DNA of 64,000 bases from RGIG3009 sp045630285 (GTDB taxonomy: Bacteria > Bacillota > Clostridia > Oscillospirales > Acutalibacteraceae): assembly GCA_045630285.1 (NCBI GenBank), contig JAZQSX010000018.1, forward strand, positions 50,918 through 114,917. Direction: 5' to 3'. Each line of letters begins with the position of its first letter. Positions within the stretch are counted from its first letter, which is position 1. The position numbers and the translations under genes were made by a program. The notes below the pieces were generated by a model that saw nothing but the letters and a program-made list of their open reading frames with translations, made no database searches and was not told the DNA's origin. Shown here in pieces: positions 1 to 7,580 of this stretch.

Positions 1-260
1 GTTTGCATCGCACGGCGTACACGCAACGTTCCCAGCTCACCCTCGTCATCAATGCCGGGCGTGTCAATGACCACTACCGGCCCGATCGGTAAAAGCTCCA
101 TAGCTTTCTTTACCGGATCGGTGGTCGTACCCTTGACATCCGAAACCAACGACAAGGCTTGGTTTGTCACGGCGTTAACGACACTGGATTTACCTGCGTT
201 TCGCAGGCCAAAAAAGCCGATATGCACACGATCGGCAGATGCTTGTTCATTGAGTCCCAT
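1..260 (-). CDS. hydF: [FeFe]-hydrogenase maturation GTPase HydF (N-terminal part, cut by window edge)
   Basis: HydF is the GTPase scaffold on which the H-cluster subcluster made by HydE and HydG is assembled before transfer to the hydrogenase. Only about 86 N-terminal residues lie in the window. They show a P-loop GLRNAGKSS near residues 18-26, a TTT switch near 46-48 and the G3 motif DTPG near 67-70, all expected of the HydF Era-like GTPase domain. The start ATG at 260 follows an AAAGGAGG site and sits 18 bases after the hydG stop, so it is the last gene of the operon seen here. Family call is strong because of the hydE-hydG context. Confidence 0.92.
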   Translation of the reverse strand, partial: MGLNEQASADRVHIGFFGLRNAGKSSVVNAVTNQALSLVSDVKGTTTDPVKKAMELLPIGPVVVIDTPGIDDEGELGTLRVRRAMQ

Positions 261-278
261 GATGAGCCTCCTTTGGCC

Positions 279-1727
279 TTAGAATCGGAAATCACGACGG
301 TTAGACGCCTTAATGTCCTCAATATTCTGTGAAGCAATGCCCCGTACCTTGATTTTTGGAATGTTAAACAATTCCTTATTGATCAAATCAAAGCCGATTT
401 CCTTGGTATCCTCGCTGGCGTAATCCACCAAATACTCGGTCAGTGTCATCAAAGCGTTGGGATGGCAGCAGTTTTGGATCTGTCCATTTTTGCAAAGAGC
501 CATAAACCGATCGCCCGTTCTCCCCTCGCGATAACACGCCGTGCAGAAGGACGGAATGTAACCAAGCTGCATCAGCCAATTCACGACCTCATCCAACGTA
601 CGCTGATCCGAAACGTCAAACTGCTCAGAATCGTGGGGACGCTCCTCCTCAGTATAGCCGCCAACCGACGTGCGGGATGCACCGCTGATCTGCGAAATGC
701 CGAGTTTCAGCGCACGGGCACGCACCTCTTGGCTTTCACGGGTGGAGATGATCATACCGGTATACGGCACAGCAATGCGAATGCAAGCAATGATCTTTTC
801 AAAAATATCGTCACTCAAGCCGTTGTCGAAGGTATCCGGATCGATGTCGTCGGCACGCTTGAGGCGAGGAACGCTGATCGTATGCGGACCGACACCGTGG
901 ACCGCCTCCAGATGCTCAGCGTGCATCAAAAGGCCGGCAAATTCGTACTTATAAAGCTCCAGGCCAAATAACACGCCCAGACCCACGTCGTCAATACCGC
1001 CTTCCATAGCACGGTCCATTGCCTCGGTATGATAATCGTAATCGTGTTTGGGGCCGGTGGGATGCAGCTCCAGATAACTCTTTTTGTGGTAGGTCTCCTG
1101 GAACAGAATATACGTACCGATACCGGCGTCCTTCAGCTTGCGGTAATTTTCCACCGTGGTTGCCGCAATGTTGACGTTGACACGGCGAATATCCCCGTTT
1201 TTGTGATGAACGGAGTAGATCGTTTTAATGCACTCCAGAATGTACTCGATCGGGTTGTTGACGGGATCCTCACCCGCTTCGATAGCAAGGCGTTTGTGGC
1301 CCATATCCTGCAAAGCGATCACTTCACGGCGAACCTCTTCCTGGGTCAGCTTTTTGCGGGCGATGTGCTTGTTTTTTAGATGATACGGGCAGTAGACGCA
1401 ACCGTTGACACAGTAGTTAGACAGATACAGCGGTGCAAACATTACAATACGGTTGCCGTAGAACGCCAGCTTGATTTCCTCTGCCAAGCGGTACATTTCC
1501 TGCACCTTCTCCGGAATATCGCAAGCAAGAAGAACCGACGCTTCACGGTGTGTCAAGCCCTCGCAATGCACACCGTCCTCGGTTTTTTTCGGACGGGCTT
1601 TTTCCAGAATCGCATCGATCAGCTCGACGTTATTCTTATTTTCCTCCGCATAACGAATCGTATCGAGGATCTCCTCGTGATTGATAAACTCCTCGGCTTT
1701 CAAGGATTTTGGATTGTACAGTGCCAT
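279..1727 (-). CDS. hydG: [FeFe]-hydrogenase H-cluster radical SAM maturase HydG
   Basis: 482 aa. HydG cleaves tyrosine to release the CO and CN ligands (as an Fe synthon) for the H-cluster. The radical SAM cluster motif CxxxCxxC is at C106, C110 and C113. The C-terminal auxiliary cluster fits the HydG signature C-x2-C-x22-C at C395, C398 and C421, which separates HydG from ThiH. Length is normal for the family. It starts 17 bases after the hydE stop and is followed at once by hydF, so it is co-transcribed. The C-terminal motif makes confusion with ThiH unlikely. Confidence 0.96.
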   Translation of the reverse strand: MALYNPKSLKAEEFINHEEILDTIRYAEENKNNVELIDAILEKARPKKTEDGVHCEGLTHREASVLLACDIPEKVQEMYRLAEEIKLAFYGNRIVMFAPLYLSNYCVNGCVYCPYHLKNKHIARKKLTQEEVRREVIALQDMGHKRLAIEAGEDPVNNPIEYILECIKTIYSVHHKNGDIRRVNVNIAATTVENYRKLKDAGIGTYILFQETYHKKSYLELHPTGPKHDYDYHTEAMDRAMEGGIDDVGLGVLFGLELYKYEFAGLLMHAEHLEAVHGVGPHTISVPRLKRADDIDPDTFDNGLSDDIFEKIIACIRIAVPYTGMIISTRESQEVRARALKLGISQISGASRTSVGGYTEEERPHDSEQFDVSDQRTLDEVVNWLMQLGYIPSFCTACYREGRTGDRFMALCKNGQIQNCCHPNALMTLTEYLVDYASEDTKEIGFDLINKELFNIPKIKVRGIASQNIEDIKASNRRDFRF

Positions 1728-1744
1728 AGTGTATTCCTCTTTTC

Positions 1745-2806
1745 TTAGTACTGGATATGAGCATCGGGGTGATCACCCCGAGCAACAACAACTTCGTAGC
1801 CAATGCGCCGCATACTCTGCCGCAGATGCGCAATCGCTTGTGCGGATTCATCACCGCTGGATAGCTTGTTATCGTATAAGGCGTATTTTTTGCGTTCCGA
1901 CAGCGGCGACAGGTTTGGCATAATAACGTTTGCACCCGCACGGATCCCACGCTCACGTCCCTCGTTCTCAATTGTTCCGAGAGCGGTGGTTGCCGGCAAA
2001 AGCAGTTCGGGATGCATCAACCGAAGAAGCGACAGAAGATAGACGGTCAGATCGGCCGTTCCTGCGGGATAACCGCCGAACGGCGTGTCCTTTTGCGGAA
2101 TAAACGGACCGATACCGCACATCTCGGGTGAAAACTCTTCGATAAACTTGAGATCCTTTGCCAGATGATAGGGCGTTTGATACGGTGAACCAACCATAAA
2201 CCCACAGCCTACTTGAAAGCCAAGCGACCGAAGCTCCCTTAAACATCGCATCCGATTATCAAACGACATCGAAGACGGATGCAACCGCTCGTAGTGCTCA
2301 CGGTCGGCGGTTTCGTGGCGCAACAGATACCGATCCGCTCCCGCTTCACGCATTTTACGATATTCCTCAAGAGTATATTCACCCAGCGACAACGTCACAG
2401 CGCAATCGGGATACAGCCGCTTGATCTCACGCACTGTCAGCGCAATATCATCCGCAGTAATGCAGCCTTCCCCGCCCTGCAGGACGAAGGTGCGGAAGCC
2501 AAGTCGGTAGCCTTCCTCACAGCATTCCAGTATCTGCTCACGGGTCAACCAATAGCGTTCACAATACGCATTGGAGCAGCGAATGCCGCAGTAAAAACAA
2601 TCATTACGACAGAGATTACTGACTTCAATCAGACCACGGATAAATACGGTGTTGCCGAACACATACTGTCGAACCTCGTCGGCTTGTCGTGCCGCATATG
2701 CTGCTGCATCGACCGAATACCCCGTAATGAGTTGCTCGTATTCCTCTACAGTCAGCGTACGGGCCGTACGCAGCTTATCAATGAGTTTTTTAACAGCGTC
2801 AGTCAT
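1745..2806 (-). CDS. hydE: [FeFe]-hydrogenase H-cluster radical SAM maturase HydE
   Basis: 353 aa from the ATG at 2806. An upstream in-frame extension to 2899 lies inside the previous gene and is rejected. HydE is a radical SAM enzyme that acts on the HydG product during H-cluster assembly. The cluster motif CxxxCxxC is at C66, C70 and C73 (CRNDCFYC), followed by the GGEG-like SAM-binding stretch near residue 110. The gene overlaps the end of the TM1266-type gene by 8 bases, which suggests translational coupling. The BioB/HydE fold alone would be ambiguous; the operon settles it. Confidence 0.94.
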   Translation of the reverse strand: MTDAVKKLIDKLRTARTLTVEEYEQLITGYSVDAAAYAARQADEVRQYVFGNTVFIRGLIEVSNLCRNDCFYCGIRCSNAYCERYWLTREQILECCEEGYRLGFRTFVLQGGEGCITADDIALTVREIKRLYPDCAVTLSLGEYTLEEYRKMREAGADRYLLRHETADREHYERLHPSSMSFDNRMRCLRELRSLGFQVGCGFMVGSPYQTPYHLAKDLKFIEEFSPEMCGIGPFIPQKDTPFGGYPAGTADLTVYLLSLLRLMHPELLLPATTALGTIENEGRERGIRAGANVIMPNLSPLSERKKYALYDNKLSSGDESAQAIAHLRQSMRRIGYEVVVARGDHPDAHIQY

Positions 2807-3056
2807 GTTTTTCAAAGTTGGAGTAAGCGGTCTTGACGCTGACTCCCTCCAGATTCCCGATCTTGCCGGACAGTGCGGCGATCGTATTTTGCGGCGCATC
2901 CACAGCCAGAGAAATGATGCTTATGTTGTATTTGTGGTACGGAATGCCCATACGGCCGATGACGTACTCGCCGTACTCATGAAGTAAAGCGTTGAGCGGC
3001 TCAACAGAATCCTTGTTTTCCACGATAATGCTCATCACAGCAACACGGTTTCCCAT
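2799..3056 (-). CDS. TM1266-type iron-only hydrogenase system regulator (ACT-like)
   Basis: 85 aa, first gene of the hydrogenase maturation operon. The protein has the small ferredoxin-like/ACT-like fold pattern of the TM1266 family, usually found beside hydE/hydG and called the iron-only hydrogenase system putative regulator; its ligand is not known. It opens with a hydrophobic strand (GNRVAVMSIIVEN) and has a central YNISIISLAVDA strand. Start ATG 3056 is chosen because a GGAGGGG site lies 8 bases before it; the longer frame to 3149 would run back through the terminator hairpin of the leader. It has no DNA-binding motif, so a direct repressor role is doubtful. Confidence 0.85.
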   Translation of the reverse strand: MGNRVAVMSIIVENKDSVEPLNALLHEYGEYVIGRMGIPYHKYNISIISLAVDAPQNTIAALSGKIGNLEGVSVKTAYSNFEKHD

Positions 3057-3081
3057 ATAATTCCCCTCCGTTTTGTAAAGC

Positions 3082-3115
3082 AAAAATCGGCCACACCGAC
3101 AGACGGTGCGACCGA
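3082..3115 (-). terminator. Intrinsic terminator inside the hyd operon leader (candidate attenuator)
   Basis: In the minus-strand transcript positions 3115-3104 pair with 3098-3087 in a 12-bp stem (two G-U pairs), loop 3103-3099, followed directly by five U. It lies after the operon promoter and 26 bases before the first start codon, so it would end transcription early unless something prevents folding. Confidence 0.75.
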
Positions 3116-3200
3116 AATCACGAAGTAGCTTAAACTTATCCGGCAACACCTTTCAGGCAGAATCGCCACAGCGAAACTTTACTGTCAGGTCTCTATGTAT

Positions 3201-3229
3201 ACTATAACAAATTGCTGCGCTTGTGTCAA
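3201..3229 (-). promoter_or_regulatory. hyd operon promoter
   Basis: On the minus strand TTGACA (3229-3224), 17-bp spacer, TATAGT (3206-3201). The expected start of transcription is near 3195, giving a leader of about 140 nt. Confidence 0.85.
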
Positions 3230-3243
3230 GAAAAACCAAACAC

Positions 3244-3858
3244 TTACTGATGTGCATAAATAAATTCTTCTGCTTCCTTTGGGTTGCCGTGAAATACCAA
3301 CCCTTTGATGCCACACGCTTCAGCAGCACGGACGTTTTCTTCCAGATCGTCAATAAACAGGCAGTCCTCTGCCTTGACGTCAAACTGTTTGAGTGCGGCT
3401 TGGAAAAACTCGGGATAGGGCTTACGCACCTTAATTTTAGAGGAAAACAGCATAGCATCAAAATACTGCGCTGTTTCGGTTTGCGACATTTGTTCGGCGT
3501 GGTATTCATCCAAGTTGGAGGTGATGTACAGCTTGAAGCCGTCAGCACGAAGCTTGGTCAGCAGCTCCTTCATTCCGTCGATTATCGGAAGGCGACTGAT
3601 CGGATAATCCGCCGCTTTGAGCGCATACGAGACCAATCGCTCAGGTACATCGTGAGAAAGCAGCTTTTTATAGGTCTCTCGCGACATAGAACCTTCGTCG
3701 ATAAAATTGGCATACTTGGACACGGAAAAGACCGCATCACGTATGATACGGGCATCTTCCTCGTTCTCAACACCGGTTTCTTTGACGATTTCCAGCCCGA
3801 CGCCATCCTCCGGATGCTGCACGATCGTTCTGCCAAAATCAAAAAATACTGCTTTCAT
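3244..3858 (-). CDS. HAD superfamily hydrolase (subfamily IA)
   Basis: 204 aa. Haloacid-dehalogenase-type phosphatase of unknown substrate. Motif I at the N-terminus reads DFGRT, so the nucleophile Asp is present but the usual second Asp (general acid) is Gly. This variant also occurs in other HAD-IA proteins of the DFGG type, so activity is possible but the reaction may differ. Motif II is TSN near residue 114, motif III Lys in KVRKP near 145, motif IV FIDDLEEN near 168. A GGAGGAA site precedes ATG 3858. It follows the polysaccharide deacetylase gene on the same strand by 26 bases, probably one transcript. Confidence 0.8.
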   Translation of the reverse strand: MKAVFFDFGRTIVQHPEDGVGLEIVKETGVENEEDARIIRDAVFSVSKYANFIDEGSMSRETYKKLLSHDVPERLVSYALKAADYPISRLPIIDGMKELLTKLRADGFKLYITSNLDEYHAEQMSQTETAQYFDAMLFSSKIKVRKPYPEFFQAALKQFDVKAEDCLFIDDLEENVRAAEACGIKGLVFHGNPKEAEEFIYAHQ

Positions 3859-3884
3859 CAGTAGTTCCTCCTGCTAATTTTCTG

Positions 3885-4748
3885 TCAAGACTCCAGCACC
3901 AGCGTTTTACCTGGCTCGACAGAATACAGAGCGCCGTCAATCTCAAACCACACGGTAAACAGTGTCGGGTTATAGATCATCGTCCCGTCGGCACTGTATA
4001 CCAAAGATTGATACGCTGTAACATAGTCATAGATCTCGATGTTGGTAGCATACCAAATGTCGTCTTTACCGGACACCTTCTCGCAGATATCATCCAGCAG
4101 CTCCCAGTTATCATTGCGATCGAACTCGTAGCTGTGTCCCCACATATAAAACAAGCGAGGATGCCGTGAAGCGGAGTAGGTTTTTTCAGAAATCTCCAGC
4201 GCCAAAAACTCATCAATGTATTTCAGTGTTTTCGGATTGTTATGATGGACAGTAGGCATCCAGGCGTGCCAATCTGTCGGCAGAGCAAACGAAGTGTTGT
4301 CACCTCCGAGCGTACGGGCGTACACAATATCCAGTTCGGTCAGATAATGCTGGATCTCCTGGTACTCCGCCCCGTTGGTAAACCGGGTAATCCCGAAATC
4401 GGGGTATGCCATACCACGAATAATTCTGCCATATTTTCTTTCAAGCTCCATACGACATTCCAAGACATCACGGATTCCTTCGATCGGACGCAGCGCCCCT
4501 TCGGCACGGTGCCAATAGCCGTGAACTGCTATCTCGTGCCCTTTGTCTAAAAAGCACGTCTGCACGGTTTCGCAAGCAAGGCGACCGTGATTAAATTGAT
4601 CACCATTCAAATTAAACGTGCATTTCAGCCCGTACTTACTGATCGTTTCAGAAAAACGAATATCTTGCAAGCAACCGTCGTCATAGCTCATCGTAAAGGC
4701 TTTAACCTTGCCACCGGGAAAACGCAAAAAACGATAGCGATATGACAT
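3885..4748 (-). CDS. Polysaccharide deacetylase family protein (NodB-like)
   Basis: 287 aa, no signal peptide visible. The NodB-type metal site can be read: the DD motif in SYDDGC near residues 21-25 and the HxxxH motif in AVHGYWH near 75-81. A C-terminal beta-rich part of about 60 residues follows the catalytic domain. The natural substrate is unknown; cytoplasmic members act on small N-acetyl or formyl sugars as well as on glycans. A weak promoter (TTGTAT, 17, TAAAAT) lies between the glnA terminator and the start codon, and the downstream HAD gene is probably co-transcribed. Confidence 0.78.
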   Translation of the reverse strand: MSYRYRFLRFPGGKVKAFTMSYDDGCLQDIRFSETISKYGLKCTFNLNGDQFNHGRLACETVQTCFLDKGHEIAVHGYWHRAEGALRPIEGIRDVLECRMELERKYGRIIRGMAYPDFGITRFTNGAEYQEIQHYLTELDIVYARTLGGDNTSFALPTDWHAWMPTVHHNNPKTLKYIDEFLALEISEKTYSASRHPRLFYMWGHSYEFDRNDNWELLDDICEKVSGKDDIWYATNIEIYDYVTAYQSLVYSADGTMIYNPTLFTVWFEIDGALYSVEPGKTLVLES

Positions 4749-4817
4749 ATTTTCTACACTTCCTTATCATTACTTTAATCTTTAAATATTTTAACACATT
4801 GGTGTGTGGAATACAAT

Positions 4818-4851
4818 AAAAAACATCCCGAAAAGTTTTCGGGATGTTTTT
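4818..4851 (-). terminator. glnA terminator
   Basis: Symmetric hairpin with a 16-bp stem (4819-4834 with 4836-4851) rich in A on one side and T on the other, just after the glnA stop at 4857. It may work on both strands. Confidence 0.88.
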
Positions 4852-4856
4852 CTGCG

Positions 4857-6281
4857 TTACAGATTGTAATAACGATCGTACTCGGCAGGATGCGGAATGG
4901 CAGCCAACTGGCGGCATTCCTCGCGCTTTGCTTTGATAAAATTGCGAAGAAGCTCTTCCGGGAATACGCCGCCAACCGTCAAATAGTCGTGATCGGTCTC
5001 AAGAGCATCCAATGCCGCATCCAACGAGGTCGGCAAGCCCTGAAGCTTGGCCTTTTCCTCCTCAGGCAGATGATAGAGATTCATATCGTACGGGCCCCAA
5101 CCGTTTTCGTGCGGATCGATCTTGTTCTTGATACCGTCCAGGCCAGCCATAAGAATGGCAGCGTAGCAGAAATACGGGTTGCAGGTCGCATCGGGATTGC
5201 GCAGTTCAAAGCGGCGCTTATCCGGTGCCTTGGCATAGGCGGGAATACGGATAACGGCACTGCGATTGGAGGTCGCATAACCCACGGTGACAGGCGCTTC
5301 AAAGCCGGGAACCAAACGCTTAAATGAGTTGGTGCTGGGGTTGGTCAGCGCACAGAGTGAGTGGATGTGCTTGAGCAGACCACCCATAAAGTAGTGCGCC
5401 TCACGGCTCAGATGCGAATAGCCATTGTCATCGGAGAATACCGGCTGACCGTCCTTGAACAACAACATGTGGACGTGCATACCACTGCCTGCCTCACCGT
5501 AGATCGGCTTGGGCATAAAGGTGGCAGATTTTCCGTATTTGAGCGCCGTGTTGTGAATGATGTATTTGATCATCATCGTAGCGTCCGCCATATGTACGAC
5601 CTCGCCAAGCTGCGGCTCGATCTCAAATTGACCGGAAGCGGCCACCTCAGGGTGATGATAGTTGATCTCGATACCGGCATCCCGCATATGCATGCACATT
5701 TCGCTGCGGCACTCATAAGAAATATCAAACGGCTTGGCAATATGATAGTTCTTCTGCTTCGGAACGACAACGCCGTGCCCTTCCACGTCGGAATTCCAGT
5801 AAGATTGCTTGGCGTCCACTGTTGCGCCGATGTGCTTACCGTCGACGTTCCAGGTGACGTTGTCAAACAGATAAAACTCAAACTCGGGCAGGATTCTCAT
5901 CTCGTCGGCAACGCCGCTGTTCTTCATATACTCGACAGCCGCTTTGATAATATTGCGAGGATACTGTGCCAACGGGCGATTTTCGGGGCTGTCAATGATC
6001 ATGGCGTTACCCGTCATCGACAACGTCGGGATCGTGCAAAACGGATCGATCACCGCCGTATCCGGATCGGGGATGAACACCATATCGCTCTTTTCGACGA
6101 CGGCATAGCCATAGTTGGAGGCATCGAAGCCAATGCCGCTTTTCATCGTATCTTCCGAGAAGTTTTGGGCAGGAATGGTTACGTGGCGATATTGCCCGTT
6201 GATATCTACCATTTTGAAATCGACCATTTCGATGTTGTTTTCACGAATCATAGCCAGAATATCCTGGACGCTTTTACTCAT
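4857..6281 (-). CDS. glnA: Glutamine synthetase, type I
   Basis: 474 aa. Makes glutamine from glutamate, ammonium and ATP in the cytoplasm, the main route of ammonium assimilation. The N-terminal beta-Grasp domain is followed by the catalytic domain with EFEFYLFD-type strand (near 145), the MHVHM signature (GEAGSGMHVHM near 265), and the NRSAVIRIPAY arginine-rich ATP loop near 340. Length is typical of the GS-I group. ATG 6281 has a GGGGGA site. It has its own promoter and terminator, so it is monocistronic. No glutamine-type riboswitch is visible in the short leader. Confidence 0.96.
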   Translation of the reverse strand: MSKSVQDILAMIRENNIEMVDFKMVDINGQYRHVTIPAQNFSEDTMKSGIGFDASNYGYAVVEKSDMVFIPDPDTAVIDPFCTIPTLSMTGNAMIIDSPENRPLAQYPRNIIKAAVEYMKNSGVADEMRILPEFEFYLFDNVTWNVDGKHIGATVDAKQSYWNSDVEGHGVVVPKQKNYHIAKPFDISYECRSEMCMHMRDAGIEINYHHPEVAASGQFEIEPQLGEVVHMADATMMIKYIIHNTALKYGKSATFMPKPIYGEAGSGMHVHMLLFKDGQPVFSDDNGYSHLSREAHYFMGGLLKHIHSLCALTNPSTNSFKRLVPGFEAPVTVGYATSNRSAVIRIPAYAKAPDKRRFELRNPDATCNPYFCYAAILMAGLDGIKNKIDPHENGWGPYDMNLYHLPEEEKAKLQGLPTSLDAALDALETDHDYLTVGGVFPEELLRNFIKAKREECRQLAAIPHPAEYDRYYNL

Positions 6282-6313
6282 AGCTTTTCCCCCATCTTTG
6301 TGTTTATGTTCAC

Positions 6314-6342
6314 ATCATACAACAATTTACAAAAAATAACAA
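6314..6342 (-). promoter_or_regulatory. glnA promoter
   Basis: Minus strand TTGTTA (6342-6337), 17-bp spacer, TATGAT (6319-6314); start expected about 25 nt upstream of the glnA ATG. Confidence 0.65.
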
Positions 6343-6354
6343 GACTTTATTTGG

Positions 6355-7230
6355 TTATTGCTTCGGCAGAAACAGCTCCCGTTCCACGGCACTGACCAAG
6401 TGATTGGTATTGACCATCATCGCATCAATCGGATAGATCGTCGGAACGTTTCCGCGGTAAAACTTTTTCTTGAAATACGCAACGGCATCATCGTGCGTAC
6501 CGCCGTTTTTCAACACCTCAAGGATTTCCTCGGCGGTTTCGGTAGCGCTTTTACGGCTATTCGCCAAATAAAAAGCCGTTTCTTCCCGATTCAGCAGCCC
6601 GTAATGCGGCAGTAACAGCGTTTCAATCTCCATAGATTCCACCTTGGCAATGGAATCCAAAGCCATTTGGTAGCCTACTAAGAATAAGGGAAACACAATT
6701 TCTCCTCCGTCAAACACACCCAATGTTTCGGAACCGAGCAACAGTTTTTCAGAAGCTAAATAAAACGCAATTGAACATTTGGTATGACCGGGTAATTCGA
6801 TAACCGTGAACTCCATATCGCCTGCACGGATAATATCGCCTTCTCTTACCGTTCTGTCGACCCGTAATTCGTCCACACGATCCACATACGGCTTGGCGTC
6901 GCATTGCGCCGCAAACTTGCGATCCAGATTACGCATTCGAGCACGAGCGGTTGGTTTCGCAAAGATCTCAGCGGCGTGCTCACCGGCAATGACGGTCACG
7001 TCGGGGTATCTGGCGCAAACATACGGCGCACCCAGCACGTGGTCATAATGCGAATGTGTCAAGAACAGATAATCGAGCGGTCGATCGCCGAGTAACGCCT
7101 GCACACGGTCGGCTACCGCATCGCCGGTAAAGGCAAAGCCGGTATCATATAAAATGGTGGTCGTGCCGTCATCCAGCAAAAAAGCCGCATCACCGGGATG
7201 CTCACGCACGTCAGTCACTGTCAGTTTCAA
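6355..7230 (-). CDS. MBL-fold metallo-hydrolase
   Basis: 291 aa. Metallo-beta-lactamase fold hydrolase with the zinc site motif HSHYDH near residues 66-71, a second His in ELPGHTKCS near 155 and a late His in LLPHYG. The substrate cannot be told from sequence. I prefer the TTG at 7230: it has GGAAGG 9 bases before it and gives a normal N-terminus (KLTVTDV). The upstream ATG at 7266 lies before the -10 box of the nearest promoter, so it could not be translated from that transcript. Two near-identical promoters precede the gene. Confidence 0.82.
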   Translation of the reverse strand: MKLTVTDVREHPGDAAFLLDDGTTTILYDTGFAFTGDAVADRVQALLGDRPLDYLFLTHSHYDHVLGAPYVCARYPDVTVIAGEHAAEIFAKPTARARMRNLDRKFAAQCDAKPYVDRVDELRVDRTVREGDIIRAGDMEFTVIELPGHTKCSIAFYLASEKLLLGSETLGVFDGGEIVFPLFLVGYQMALDSIAKVESMEIETLLLPHYGLLNREETAFYLANSRKSATETAEEILEVLKNGGTHDDAVAYFKKKFYRGNVPTIYPIDAMMVNTNHLVSAVERELFLPKQ

Positions 7231-7256
7231 AGATATACGCCTTCCTTCAAGGAAAC

Positions 7257-7348
7257 AGTATAGCAAATTACTACTGTTCTTGTAAAGAAAAATCGAGTTG
7301 ATCCATTATTTTTCCAACAATTCTATCAAATTATATTGTTCTTGTAAA
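7257..7348 (-). promoter_or_regulatory. Two tandem near-identical promoters for the MBL hydrolase gene
   Basis: Minus strand, distal copy: TTTACA (7348-7343), 17, TAGAAT (7325-7320). Proximal copy: TTTACA (7286-7281), 18, TATACT (7262-7257). Spacers share AGAACA and AATTTG blocks, so the pair looks like a roughly 65-bp tandem duplication. Confidence 0.7.
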
Positions 7349-7557
7349 TGTAAAATAATCATCCAGCACGGCATCATCGATGCGCATAAACCGATACGGG
7401 TACAAGCTCTCTTTATCAACGAGAGCTTCGTTGGCAAACGGATGAGTCGGCACAACAGCTGCATATCGTTCTTCCATAACTGGAGATCTCATTTGCAGCC
7501 TGTAGTGAGGCTTCTTCAGCTTCGATAGCAGCCAGAAATTTGCTATGGAGTCGCTTC
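7331..7557 (-). pseudogene. Relic of a LysR-family transcriptional regulator
   Basis: Between the MATE gene and the MBL promoters the minus strand holds pieces that read like a LysR protein. One frame (about 7550-7480) reads FLAAIEAEEASLQAANEIS, like the start of a LysR winged helix domain. Another frame (about 7495-7331) reads MEERYAAVVPTHPFANEALV and then a PYRFMRIDD stretch, like the effector-binding domain. Most of the helix-turn-helix and the core of the binding domain are missing and the two parts are in different frames. I infer a large internal deletion plus frameshifts. It is too short to be functional. Confidence 0.5.
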
Positions 7558-7580
7558 CCGTGATCGGTGAGGCTTGCGCC

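Noticed and set aside
3057..3195. Fluoride or Moco riboswitch in the hyd leader
   Set aside because: A GGCGAU followed by UGCC recalls the fluoride class, but the conserved core that should follow is missing. The Moco pattern is not present either.
5361..6395. 344-codon plus-strand frame across glnA
   Set aside because: Shadow of glutamine synthetase with low-complexity HRQRR-like composition and no ribosome site.
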